This document shows, in pieces, positions 45,982 to 54,324 of a stretch of 64,000 bases of DNA. Made by a program: the position numbers and the translations under genes. This DNA is from JANQQZ01 sp039187315 (GTDB lineage Bacteria; Planctomycetota; Phycisphaerae; Phycisphaerales; UBA1924). The notes beneath the pieces were generated by a model. It worked only from the letters and a program-made list of their open reading frames with translations. It made no database searches and was not told where the DNA came from. Location of the stretch: contig JBCCZQ010000004.1 of assembly GCA_039187315.1 (NCBI GenBank), positions 1 to 64,000 of the forward strand. The letters are read 5' to 3'. Position 1 is the stretch's first letter. The number at the start of each line of letters is the position of its first letter.

Positions 45982-46947
45982 TCAAGCTGCCTTGTCAAGC
46001 GGGCGGACCGTCACAGGGGCCGCCAGCTGCTCTCGGATGGACTCGCAGGCCTCGGCCTTGTCGATCACGAGGTAGTAGACCAGGCCGTCCTTGAGCCACG
46101 TGTAGACCGTCGGACTCTTAAGGTCCGTCTCCGAGATGGCCGAGGGATCGAGCTCGTATGTCGTGTCTTCTCGGAGTTCCGTGCCGCCGGTGTACTCCTG
46201 GACGAACAGCGAGACCCTGGTAGACAGGCCGGGTTCGAGCGGCACATCGAAGCGCAGGTGCATGCTGCGTCCGCCACGCGGGACGCCGCACGGGCCGGCG
46301 TCGATGAAGGCGACGTTCTCGACGCCACCGGCCACGAGATCCGCGACCGCGACCTCGCGGCCGATCACGCTCTGCGCAAAGCCGGGCAGCATGCTGGTGT
46401 CGGTCACCTGGAACTTTCCGGCGCCGGGCTCGAGGTCGACGATGCACCGGCCGTGCTCGCGGGCGACGAACTGCACCGCGGCGCTGCGGGAGGCGAAGGC
46501 CTCGTCCGACGCACCCTGCGGGCCGAGAACCAGCACGCCGGCGATCAGGCCGAGCGCAACCAGCGCGGCGGCCGCTGTCAGCCGTGTGACCGCAGCCCCC
46601 GACCAGAACGAGCGATCGCGCGTGGCCGGGGCCAATCGTGTCGGGACATCCTGGTCATGCGGGAGCGATTCGTACCCGAGCGGCTCGGCCGCCATGGCTG
46701 CGGCAACCCGATCCCGCAGGCCCGCGGGGGCGGAGGCGGGTTCGCCGCCCAGCGCCCGGCCGATGGCGGCTCGGAGGTGCTGCTCAGCCTCGATGCGGGC
46801 GGCAGCCGCGGTGTCCGGAGCCGCCTCAAGCATGGACTCGAGCCGTCGCTCCTGCTCCGCCGACAGCTCGCCGTCCGCGGCCAAACGCAGCAGCGCTGCC
46901 AGCGAGAGGGAGGTCGATTCGGTGCTGTGGTCGGTCCGGTCGGTCAT
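45982..46947 (-). CDS. membrane-bound anti-sigma factor-like protein
   Basis: The product has 321 residues. The N-terminal about 90 residues are helical, with ADGELSAEQERRLESML typical of anti-sigma domains, though the Cys/His zinc signature is absent. One transmembrane helix follows (LTAAAALVALGLIAGVLVLG, about residues 125-145), then an extracytoplasmic domain of about 170 residues containing two Cys (HGRCIVDLEPG and AGPCGVPRGG) that may sense or form a disulfide. It lies downstream of an ECF sigma gene in the same direction. Binding and inhibition of that sigma factor is inferred from gene order and topology. Confidence 0.75.
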   Translation of the reverse strand: MTDRTDHSTESTSLSLAALLRLAADGELSAEQERRLESMLEAAPDTAAAARIEAEQHLRAAIGRALGGEPASAPAGLRDRVAAAMAAEPLGYESLPHDQDVPTRLAPATRDRSFWSGAAVTRLTAAAALVALGLIAGVLVLGPQGASDEAFASRSAAVQFVAREHGRCIVDLEPGAGKFQVTDTSMLPGFAQSVIGREVAVADLVAGGVENVAFIDAGPCGVPRGGRSMHLRFDVPLEPGLSTRVSLFVQEYTGGTELREDTTYELDPSAISETDLKSPTVYTWLKDGLVYYLVIDKAEACESIREQLAAPVTVRPLDKAA

Positions 46948-47126
46948 GCTTCGTGTACCTGTCGTTCGTGGCCCCGCGGCCGTGGCTCGGAGGCCTGCAG
47001 CCCGAATGAAGATCCACCCGGGCACTGTGACAACCCCGTGCCCGGTTGGGGTCTTCCGGGATCGCATGCCCGGAATCAAAAATTCTGCACGGGGCGCGAA
47101 CCAGCCGGCAATAAATTAGTTTTTGC

Positions 47127-47789
47127 TCACTTATCTCCGTCTCTCATAGCCCGTCCCAGCCCGAGTTCCGCGACCGCCTCGGGATCATGTGAGAGCGTAT
47201 CGGCCACGAGCTTCCTTGCCCGGTGCAGCCGGCTCATGACCGTCCCGATCGGAACGCCGAGCACCTCGGCGATCTCGCGGTATTTCAGCCCCTGCACGCC
47301 CCACATGACCAGCACCTGCCGGTACTCCTCCTTGAGGTCGTTCAGTGCGGCGACGAGGCGCTGGTCGACGTGCTCCCAGTCGAAGCTCGCGCCGTCCCAC
47401 GCGGGCGGCGGCTCATCGGGCAGCGGCTCGTTCGAGGCGTCGCCGTGGAACTCGCCGACGGCGACGGGTGCCCGCTGTTCGCGCTTGATCGTGCTGTAGA
47501 AGGTGTTGTGTGCGATGGCGAACAGCCACGGCCGCATGCCCCCGCCCTTGGCCTCGAAGCCGTTCTTGGCCGCCGACCGGATCGCGCGGAGGTAGACATC
47601 CTGCACAAGGTCCTGCGCCTTGTGCTCGTTGCGGGTCAGGTGATAGGCGATGCGGTAGACCGCGTCGAGGTGCTCGAGGGCCTCGGCTTCGAACTGCTCG
47701 CGCGTCAGCTTGACCCCGTCGCCCTCGGCGTGGTCGGGATCGCCTCCCGGTTCGTACGCGTTCGGGTTGGCTGTGCCGTCGTCGGTCAT
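47127..47789 (-). CDS. ECF-type RNA polymerase sigma factor
   Basis: The 220-residue protein has sigma region 2 (YRIAYHLTRNEHKAQDLVQD, then RPWLFAIAHNTFYSTIKRE) and region 4 (LKEEYRQVLVMWGVQGLKYR followed by EIAEVLGVPIGTVMSRLHR), as in group IV sigma factors. A short acidic N-terminal extension and a Pro-rich linker between regions 2 and 4 are present. A likely anti-sigma gene follows after 179 bp. It is divergent from metG. The regulon is unknown. Confidence 0.93.
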   Translation of the reverse strand: MTDDGTANPNAYEPGGDPDHAEGDGVKLTREQFEAEALEHLDAVYRIAYHLTRNEHKAQDLVQDVYLRAIRSAAKNGFEAKGGGMRPWLFAIAHNTFYSTIKREQRAPVAVGEFHGDASNEPLPDEPPPAWDGASFDWEHVDQRLVAALNDLKEEYRQVLVMWGVQGLKYREIAEVLGVPIGTVMSRLHRARKLVADTLSHDPEAVAELGLGRAMRDGDK

Positions 47790-47881
47790 GTCTGCCCGCC
47801 GTGCGACGCCCGCAGCTTGGCGGGTGCCGCCGGTCCCTTGGTTCGGCCAGTCTAGGACCGGCCGCCCGCTACACTCGCTTT

Positions 47882-49570
47882 GTGCAGCCCTACTACGTCA
47901 CGACGCCGATTTACTACGTCAACGACCGCCCGCACATCGGTCATGCCTACACCACGCTGCTGGCCGATGTCGCCGCCCGGTTCCAGCGTCTTCGGACCGG
48001 CCAGCCCGGCTCGGTCTTCTTCCTGACAGGCACCGACGAGCACGCCGAGAAGGTAGTCGACGCCGCCAAGGCACACGGCATGACCCCCCAGCAGTGGGCC
48101 GACCAGAACGCCGACGCGTTCCGGGCCGCGTTCGCCGCACTCGGCTTCACGCATGATGACTTCGTCCGCACCAGCGAGGACCGTCACAAGACCCGTGCCT
48201 CGGCGTACATCGAGCAGCTGCTCGACCAGGGCGACATCGAGCTGGGCGACTACGAGGGCTGGTGGGACGCCAGCCAGGAGGAGTACATCCCCGAGAACGT
48301 GGCCCGCGAGCACGACTACAAGAGCCCTGTCACCGGACGTGAGCTCGAAAAGCGGACCGAGCAGAACTACTTCTTCCGCCTCGACAAGCACGAGGCATGG
48401 CTCCGCGAGCAGATCGAGTCCGACGCGATCCGCGTCCGGCCGGAGGCGCGCAAGAACGAGGTCCTCGGCCGGATCCGCAGCGGGCTCCAGAAGGTCCCCG
48501 TCTCCCGACGCATCAAGGAAGACGAGAGCGCCGATGTCGTCGGCTGGGGCATCCGCATGCCCGGCGACGACGGCCACCGCGTCTACGTCTGGATCGAGGC
48601 GCTGTGCAACTACCTGACCGTCGTCGATACGGACGACCGCCGCCGGTTCTGGCCCGCGACCGTGCACGTGATGGCCAAGGACATCCTCTGGTTCCACGCG
48701 GTGATCTGGCCCGCGATGCTCCGAGCGCTCGGCCGCGACGAGCCCAAGACGGTTTACGCCCACGCCTACTGGATCCGCGAGGGCCGCAAGATGTCCAAGA
48801 GCCTGGGCAACTTCATCGAGATCGAGACGCTCGAGGCCTACGCCGACCGCTACTCGCTCGACGCCCTGCGGTGGTACCTGCTCACGCAGGGGCCGCTGGG
48901 CGCGACCGATGCCGACTTCGTCCACGGCCGGTTCGTTGAGGTCTACAACTCGGAGCTGGCCAACGGCTTCGGTAACTCCGCCTCGCGGGTGACCAACATG
49001 GTCCAGAAATACGTCGATGGCACGCTGCCGCGCGAGTGCGACGGCCGCTTCGGCTTCCCAGAGGGCAAGGCGCTCCAGACCGCGCTTGCGGCACGCGAGG
49101 CCGTCGGCAAGCCCGCGGACAATCCCGGCCGCACCTTTGATTTTCCGGACCTGGCATCGTCAGCCGTGACAAGGGCCGAGGCCGCGTTCGAGACATTCGA
49201 TCTCGAAGCCACGGTCCGGGAAGGCCTGGGTATCGTTCGTGCGGTCGATGACTTCATCAGCTATGCGGCTCCTTTCACCCTCGCCAAGCGGCTCAAGGAG
49301 CACGAGCACGGTGAACCGGCCCTGGCCACAATCCTCTACTCGTGCGCTGAGGCCCTCCGGGTCGCATCGCTGCTGCTCTCGCCGGTCCTGCCCAACAAGA
49401 CGGCCGAGTTCTGGTCTCGCTGGGGCTGCGAGCCGGCTGTGGGTGTTGAACTGGTGAAGATCGCCGAGTTCAACGGGGCGTATGCCCTGCGGAAGGGCCA
49501 GCGGCTCGCCGGTGGCGATGCGCTGTTCATGCGTGCCGATCCGGACGAGGCCGCGCCGGCACCCGCTTAG
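47882..49570 (+). CDS. metG: methionine--tRNA ligase
   Basis: Class I synthetase that charges initiator and elongator tRNA-Met. The GTG at 47882 puts the Rossmann start VTTPIYYVNDRPHIGHAYTT at residue 7; the open frame upstream encodes an implausible Arg-rich stretch. The product has 562 residues. Seen are the HIGH motif PHIGHAY, FLTGTDEHAEKV, the connective peptide with EYIPENVAREH and no zinc Cys pairs, WFHAVIWPAML, and KMSKS in GRKMSKSLGNFIEI. The C-terminal anticodon-binding helical domain is present and no tRNA-binding OB domain is attached. Confidence 0.96.
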   Translation: MQPYYVTTPIYYVNDRPHIGHAYTTLLADVAARFQRLRTGQPGSVFFLTGTDEHAEKVVDAAKAHGMTPQQWADQNADAFRAAFAALGFTHDDFVRTSEDRHKTRASAYIEQLLDQGDIELGDYEGWWDASQEEYIPENVAREHDYKSPVTGRELEKRTEQNYFFRLDKHEAWLREQIESDAIRVRPEARKNEVLGRIRSGLQKVPVSRRIKEDESADVVGWGIRMPGDDGHRVYVWIEALCNYLTVVDTDDRRRFWPATVHVMAKDILWFHAVIWPAMLRALGRDEPKTVYAHAYWIREGRKMSKSLGNFIEIETLEAYADRYSLDALRWYLLTQGPLGATDADFVHGRFVEVYNSELANGFGNSASRVTNMVQKYVDGTLPRECDGRFGFPEGKALQTALAAREAVGKPADNPGRTFDFPDLASSAVTRAEAAFETFDLEATVREGLGIVRAVDDFISYAAPFTLAKRLKEHEHGEPALATILYSCAEALRVASLLLSPVLPNKTAEFWSRWGCEPAVGVELVKIAEFNGAYALRKGQRLAGGDALFMRADPDEAAPAPA

Positions 49571-49776
49571 CTCGCCCGCGGCACACCCCCGCTGAATCCG
49601 ACCCGCCCGCGGCTCTTTTGCCCATACAGCCCGCACGCCCGGCGCAGGCCCGTTGCCCATCTCCACATCTTGATGCCCCGGCGTGGAGACCGCACGGATC
49701 CGTGGCAGTCTCACCGCACACGGCCTGCGATCGGCCGTCAGCGGGAACGACACACTCGGTCAGTGGGAGATCAGGG

Positions 49777-50628
49777 ATGAACGCGATCAAGACGATGCTC
49801 GGGATGGTCGGTGCGGCGTGCATGACCTTCGGCGCTTCCGCCCAGCAGCAGCAGCCGGTCTTCGAGGTCGACTACGAGGGCCCTCGCGGCACGAACACCC
49901 TCGAAGCGATCAACTTCGGCGCGGGCCTGAAGTTCAAGAAGTTCATCTTCGCCGATGCGGTGACCAACTTCGTGGGCGACAGCGACCCGAGGAACGCCGG
50001 GCAGACCCGCATCGTCCGGGGCCCGGACTCGGACGTCGGCCCCGAGCCGGCCAACGCCCCACTGGCCAACCACTCGGACGCGGCACACGCCGAGTTTGAG
50101 CAGCTGCTGACCGAGGTCTTCCGGAACACCAACCTCAACAGCTTCATCGATAACCACGTCCGCAACCCGTACTTCTCGTTCGTGCTTGAGCTCGAGAAGC
50201 CGCTGAAGGACAACGAGCCCGGCGCGGACGACCAGATCGGGGAGATCATCTTCTTTGAGCGCGGTGCGCAGGTTGCGAACAGCTACATCCTGCTCGAAGC
50301 CCTCGACGCCGATGGCAACGTCATCGGCACCCCATACCTGATCAACCCCGACACGCCGATCGAGATGAGCCCCCCGGTCCAGGCCTGCGTGCTCAACCTC
50401 AACGAGCTGAAGTACCGCTGGTCGCAGGACCTCGGCGGGGTGTCGATCGACCTCGACAAGCTCGGCGTCGAGAGCACCTCGCGTATCCGCGTCTCTCGGC
50501 CGATCGTGGGCGAGCACGGCATGACGTCCGGCATGCTCGGCGGCGGCCGCGACCTGAACCCGGACTTCAAGCTCGTCTTCGTGCAGACGTACAACGTTGC
50601 CCTGACCGGCTGGTTCGTCGGCGACTAA
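49777..50628 (+). CDS. exported hypothetical protein, beta-rich
   Basis: The 283-residue product starts at an ATG with GGGAG about 8 nt upstream. A signal peptide ends at SAQQQQ. The mature part is beta-rich, with GEIIFFERGAQVANSYILLE followed by the Asp-rich turn DADGNVIGTPYLI and a C-terminal DFKLVFVQTYNVALTGWFVG. This looks like an extracellular lectin-like or choice-of-anchor fold without a PEP-CTERM tail. A GC hairpin follows the gene. I do not recognise the family. Confidence 0.7.
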   Translation: MNAIKTMLGMVGAACMTFGASAQQQQPVFEVDYEGPRGTNTLEAINFGAGLKFKKFIFADAVTNFVGDSDPRNAGQTRIVRGPDSDVGPEPANAPLANHSDAAHAEFEQLLTEVFRNTNLNSFIDNHVRNPYFSFVLELEKPLKDNEPGADDQIGEIIFFERGAQVANSYILLEALDADGNVIGTPYLINPDTPIEMSPPVQACVLNLNELKYRWSQDLGGVSIDLDKLGVESTSRIRVSRPIVGEHGMTSGMLGGGRDLNPDFKLVFVQTYNVALTGWFVGD

Positions 50629-50661
50629 GCCCCGCCGTCCGCCGACTGCCAAAGCCGACGC

Positions 50662-50689
50662 GCCGCTCCGGTTCCCCCACCGGGGCGGC
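50662..50689 (+). terminator. GC-rich hairpin after the exported protein gene
   Basis: GCCGCTCCGG and CCGGGGCGGC form a 10-bp stem (one G-T pair) with an 8-nt loop, 34 nt after the stop. Only a weak T tract (gtttg) follows, so termination efficiency is uncertain. Confidence 0.45.
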
Positions 50690-50760
50690 CGCGTTTGTGC
50701 GCGGGGAGACCGCTAAACTTCTGCACCGATCCCGCGGACGTCGTAGAGCGAGACCGAACC

Positions 50761-51027
50761 ATGCCCCACATCATCGGCGAGCCCTGCATCAGGACAAAGG
50801 ACACAGCCTGCGTCGAGGTCTGCCCCGTCGATTGCATCCACCCGACCACCGACGAGGACGACTTCGAGAACGAGGACCAGCTCTACATCGACCCCGACAC
50901 ATGCATCGACTGCGGCCTGTGTGTCGACGAGTGCCCGGTCAAGGCCATCTACCCAGAAGAAGACCTGCCCGACGAGTGGCAGAAGTACGTCCAGATCAAC
51001 CTGGACTACTACACGAAAAAGGGCTGA
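50761..51027 (+). CDS. fdxA: seven-iron ferredoxin
   Basis: The 88-residue electron carrier has one [3Fe-4S] and one [4Fe-4S] site of the FdxA type. The first Cys cluster reads CIRTKDTACVEVCPVDC with the 7-residue gap between the first two Cys that marks the 3Fe form. The second is CIDCGLCVDECPVKAIYP. An acidic segment (TTDEDDFENEDQLYIDPD) links them. The soluble protein probably serves several cytoplasmic redox enzymes. It has no signal peptide and no obvious operon partner. Confidence 0.94.
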   Translation: MPHIIGEPCIRTKDTACVEVCPVDCIHPTTDEDDFENEDQLYIDPDTCIDCGLCVDECPVKAIYPEEDLPDEWQKYVQINLDYYTKKG

Positions 51028-51057
51028 GCGAGGGCCAGTGCGAGCAGCAACGCCAAT

Positions 51058-51093
51058 GAGTCAGCCGGCGAGTCAGCCGGCGAGTCAGCCGGC
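51058..51093. repeat. three tandem copies of a 12-bp repeat
   Basis: GAGTCAGCCGGC occurs three times head to tail between fdxA and the B12-binding gene. It is probably slippage-generated, and no palindrome or protein-binding pattern is evident. Confidence 0.8.
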
Positions 51094-51144
51094 AGCATCG
51101 CCCCCGCCGCCTCCGCCGGCCACCATGCGTCGAACACCCGCCCG

Positions 51145-52251
51145 ATGCCTACGACCGACCGCATGACCAATCCGGACCCGACCAGCCCGCGCACCAGCCC
51201 CCTGGCAGCTCAGGCCTCGGCCATCATCGATGCCGGCGCACGCGCGCTCGCCTCCCACGCGGCCGAGATCCTGCTCGATGAGCACCCCGAGGCCGAGGCG
51301 ATGTTCGGCCGCCGGGCCTTCCGCGGCTGGCACGACCACCTGACCCAGCGTCTGGCGGAGCTATCGGCCTCGGTCGCGGTGGGCTCGCCCGAGCGGTTCC
51401 GGCGCGATGTCGCATGGTCGGTGGCCGCGTTCGCAGCACGCCGCGTGCCGACCCAGGCCGTCGCCCACTCGATCGACGCCCTGCGCGTCGCGCTCGCGGA
51501 CGCGCTCTCTCCCGAAGCGATGGCCGCCGTCACGCCCCTGCTCGACGCGGGCGTCGCCGCCGCCGCCGAGCCGCCCGCCCCGATGCAGAGGCTCTCGCCC
51601 GATCAGCCGCTCGGTGGGCTGGCGCTGACGATGCTCGAGGCGGTGCTCTCGGGCGAACGCCGCCGGGCCATCGGCCTGCTGACCGACACCGCCGACGCGG
51701 GGACGCCCGTGGCCGAGCTCTACGAGCAGGTCCTGCTTCCCGTCGAGGCGGAGATCGGCACGATGTGGCACCTCGGCGAGATCAGCATCCCAGAAGAGCA
51801 CGCCGCGACCGAGGCCACCCGGAGCGCCATGGCCGTGCTCTGCCACCGAGCGGCGCCGGCCCAGACGCAGCCCGGCACGGTGCTCGTCGGCGCGGTCGAG
51901 GGCGACCGGCACGACATCGGCCCGCGGGCCGTGGCTGATCTGGTCGAGCTCGCCGGCTTCCGCGTCATCTGCCTCGGCGGTGATGTGCCAGTGCGCGACC
52001 TGCTCCAGGCGTGCAGCGACTTCGAGGCAACCGCACTGATCCTCAGCGCGACCATGACCGTCCACCTGCCGGCGCTGGCCAAGGCGATCGATGCCGTCCG
52101 CGTCATGCAGCACGAGCAGGAGCGATCGCTGCGGATCATCGTCGGCGGGCAGGCGTTCGCGAGCGATCCCGCGCTCTCCGACCGCCTGGGCGCCAACGGC
52201 TACGCGGCCTCACCCCGCGATGCCATCGGGCTGCTGCGCTCGGACGGCTGA
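51145..52251 (+). CDS. cobalamin-binding regulatory protein, CarH-like B12 domain without MerR domain
   Basis: The product has 368 residues; an alternative ATG at 51163 gives 362. The N-terminal about 145 residues are helical with no known DNA-binding motif. The helical B12-cap domain (about 150-235) carries W-x9-EH (Trp208, Glu218, His219), the arrangement that covers adenosylcobalamin in the CarH light sensor. The Rossmann B12-binding domain follows with EGDRHDIG (lower axial His256), ICLGGDVPV and IIVGGQAF. Light or B12 sensing is therefore plausible. In place of a MerR head it has a different partner domain, so the output is unknown. Confidence 0.82.
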   Translation: MPTTDRMTNPDPTSPRTSPLAAQASAIIDAGARALASHAAEILLDEHPEAEAMFGRRAFRGWHDHLTQRLAELSASVAVGSPERFRRDVAWSVAAFAARRVPTQAVAHSIDALRVALADALSPEAMAAVTPLLDAGVAAAAEPPAPMQRLSPDQPLGGLALTMLEAVLSGERRRAIGLLTDTADAGTPVAELYEQVLLPVEAEIGTMWHLGEISIPEEHAATEATRSAMAVLCHRAAPAQTQPGTVLVGAVEGDRHDIGPRAVADLVELAGFRVICLGGDVPVRDLLQACSDFEATALILSATMTVHLPALAKAIDAVRVMQHEQERSLRIIVGGQAFASDPALSDRLGANGYAASPRDAIGLLRSDG

Positions 52252-52252
52252 C

Positions 52253-52879
52253 TCAGGCAGAACGCCGCTTGTGGGTGATGCCCTCGCGGACCCGGACGTT
52301 CGCGGCCGCATCGGCGCGCTCCGTCCAGTCGTCAACGCCGTTGAGCGAAAGCTCGTTGCCCTGCACCTTGCGGTAGCCCAAGAGCCGGATGACCTCGAGC
52401 ACATCGGTCCAGTTCGGGTAGTGCTTGTTGTTGACGGCCTTGAAGGTCTCGATAGCCCGCAGGAACAGGAACTGCTCCGCGTTCATCTCGCCTTCCTCGG
52501 CGGCCTTGACGAAGTCGGGCAGGCGCCGGCCCGGCCCGCGTCGGCGTTCCAGGCCGCTCGGTCGGGTGTCAATGACGTTCTTTCGGCGGTCCTCGCCGGG
52601 GCGTCGCTGCTCGGTGGGCGCAAGCTTCGGTCCGCCGCGCCGGGAGCCGCGTTCGGCGAGTTTGTCGGCGAGGCCGGGCTCGCTCTCGAGGCCGATCAGC
52701 CCATCAAGCCTCGACTCGATCGAGCCGTCATCGTCGTGCGTGTTGGCGAAGGTCTCGAGCTGTTCGAGGTCTTCGGCGTCCAACGGCCCGCTGATCTGCG
52801 ACGGTTCGAGCGGCAGGCTGCCCTGCGCGGGCGGGCTGGTGTCGCGGCGTCGTCCGGCGTTGTCCTGTCCCGCTGGCAT
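52253..52879 (-). CDS. conserved-looking hypothetical protein
   Basis: The 208-residue cytoplasmic protein has its ATG preceded by GGAGGG. The N-terminal about 120 residues are charged and probably disordered, with many Arg/Pro/Asp. The C-terminal about 75 residues form a compact helical domain with AEQFLFLRAIETFKAVNNKH and YPNWTDVLEVIRLLGYRKVQ. The latter looks strongly constrained. It shares a strand with the acidic-tail gene upstream, 60 bp away. No function is recognised. Confidence 0.72.
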   Translation of the reverse strand: MPAGQDNAGRRRDTSPPAQGSLPLEPSQISGPLDAEDLEQLETFANTHDDDGSIESRLDGLIGLESEPGLADKLAERGSRRGGPKLAPTEQRRPGEDRRKNVIDTRPSGLERRRGPGRRLPDFVKAAEEGEMNAEQFLFLRAIETFKAVNNKHYPNWTDVLEVIRLLGYRKVQGNELSLNGVDDWTERADAAANVRVREGITHKRRSA

Positions 52880-52938
52880 CGGTGTTCCCTCCGTCCGTTG
52901 GCGTGCTGGCGCCCCGGGCGTTGGGTCACGCCGGGGCG

Positions 52939-53205
52939 TCAGAGGTCGTCGGATTCATCGTCCTCGTCGTCACCGTCGTCCTCGTCCTCGTAGTCGTCGT
53001 CGTCGAGATCGCCCGGGTCCTCGTCGTCGTCATCGTCGTAGAAGTAATCGTCGTCCTCATCATCGTCATAGTCGGACACGGCGGGCGCGCTCTCGGGCTG
53101 TCCGAGAACCGCGGGCGGCGTCGCGAGGGCCTCGATCACACAGACCGGCGTGTCGCCGGCATCGGGCACGATCGTCGCGGTGTCTGCTTCGGCGTGGGCG
53201 ATCAT
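52939..53205 (-). CDS. small protein with extreme Asp/Glu tail
   Basis: The 88-residue product starts at an ATG with GGAGGACC just upstream, which supports it as real. The first 43 residues are ordinary. The remainder is almost entirely Asp and Glu with a few Tyr and Gly (DYDDDEDDDYFYDDDDDED), encoded by GAY-rich microsatellite-like DNA. Such tails can act as DNA mimics, calcium buffers or chaperone-like regions; nothing here chooses among them. Confidence 0.65.
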   Translation of the reverse strand: MIAHAEADTATIVPDAGDTPVCVIEALATPPAVLGQPESAPAVSDYDDDEDDDYFYDDDDDEDPGDLDDDDYEDEDDGDDEDDESDDL

Positions 53206-53393
53206 CGGTGGTCCTCCCTGCAGCCGGGGATGGGCCCCGCGAGGCCCGATCCGGCGCGCGTTAGACTACCCGCGTTCGTCGCCGCGTCAACGGCCCATGC
53301 GGGCAGCACCGCCTTTCTTTTCATGATCCGCGGGCGATCGGCCGAGTCTGCTCCCAGCCGCACCGCGACGAAGCCGCAGCCGTGCAAGCCACG

Positions 53394-54050
53394 ATGTCCG
53401 AGTCCATGCCCAAGCTCATGCCAGATCCGACACCAGATCCGACACCAGATCCGACGCCACAGCCCAAGCCAGCCCCGGCGTCCCCGCCGGATCCCGAGGC
53501 GACGGCGGATGCCGATGCAGCGCAGGCCGGTAGACCTGCCGCGCCGGAGTCGGTCGGGATGCGTCGCGGGTTTGCGCCCGTGGCTGGGGTGCTGGCGCTG
53601 CTGATCCCTGGGATGGGGCACGCCCTGCTGGGACTGCGGGTCCGCGGCAGCCGGATCGCTGCTGGCGTGCTCGGCCTGTTCGCGTTCGGCCTGCTGATCG
53701 GGGGGATCGACGCGGTCGACAGCCGCGAGGACCGCTGGTGGTACATGGGCCAGGCGCTCGTGGGCCCGACCGCGTGGGCGGTCGATACGGTGCACCAGAG
53801 CTGGTTCAAGCACCCCGCTCGGGATTCGTCGCTGCCGCGCAAACCTGCCCCGGGTGAGGTGGTGACCAGCGAGGGGACGATCGAGTACGGCGGGGCCGCC
53901 GCGCCCGAGCCGCGGGTGCGCAAGGGTCTGGGCCGGGTCAACGAGATCGGCTCGCTGGCGTGTGCGCTGGCGGGCTTGATGAACGCGATCGCCATCCTCG
54001 ACGCTGCCTTCCCCCCGCTGCGACGGAGAAAGGAAGGCCTGAAGCTGTGA
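53394..54050 (+). CDS. conserved-looking small membrane protein
   Basis: The product has 218 residues; a GTG at 53382 is an alternative start. It begins with PDPT repeats from a 12-bp DNA repeat (53421-53456), then an Ala/Pro/Asp linker, then hydrophobic segments (FAPVAGVLALLIPGMGHALLG, IAAGVLGLFAFGLLIGGID and a C-terminal SLACALAGLMNAIAILDA). The GMGHALLG phrase resembles the first helix of TM2-like domains. Its stop overlaps the next gene's GTG as GTGA. The function is unknown. Confidence 0.7.
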   Translation: MSESMPKLMPDPTPDPTPDPTPQPKPAPASPPDPEATADADAAQAGRPAAPESVGMRRGFAPVAGVLALLIPGMGHALLGLRVRGSRIAAGVLGLFAFGLLIGGIDAVDSREDRWWYMGQALVGPTAWAVDTVHQSWFKHPARDSSLPRKPAPGEVVTSEGTIEYGGAAAPEPRVRKGLGRVNEIGSLACALAGLMNAIAILDAAFPPLRRRKEGLKL

Positions 54051-54316
54051 CAGCTGCGATGATCAAGCCCGAGCTGCTGACACTCGCCTACCGCCCGCTG
54101 CTCGACCCGCTGCCGATCCACGGCCACGAGTGGGCCGCGCTGCCGGTCATCGCGCTGCTGATGGCGATGGCGTACCGCGGGGTGCGCACGGAGCACATCG
54201 ACCGCTACTGGCGCGGGGTCTTCCGGGTCGCGGGTGTCATCGTGCTGGTGATGGTCGGCCTGAGCGCCGGCAGCTGGGTCCTGATCGAGCTCGCCCGGAT
54301 GGTCTCCCCGGCCTGA
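54047..54316 (+). CDS. small two-helix membrane protein
   Basis: 89 residues from the GTG overlapping the previous stop, or 85 from the ATG at 54059. It has two hydrophobic segments (AALPVIALLMAMAYRG and FRVAGVIVLVMVGLSAGSWVL), probably crossing the membrane, separated by a charged loop RTEHIDRYWRG. It is cotranscribed and translationally coupled with the preceding membrane protein, so they likely work together. It converges on the terminase gene with an 8-bp gap. Confidence 0.7.
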   Translation: MTAAMIKPELLTLAYRPLLDPLPIHGHEWAALPVIALLMAMAYRGVRTEHIDRYWRGVFRVAGVIVLVMVGLSAGSWVLIELARMVSPA

Positions 54317-54324
54317 GCGGTCGT

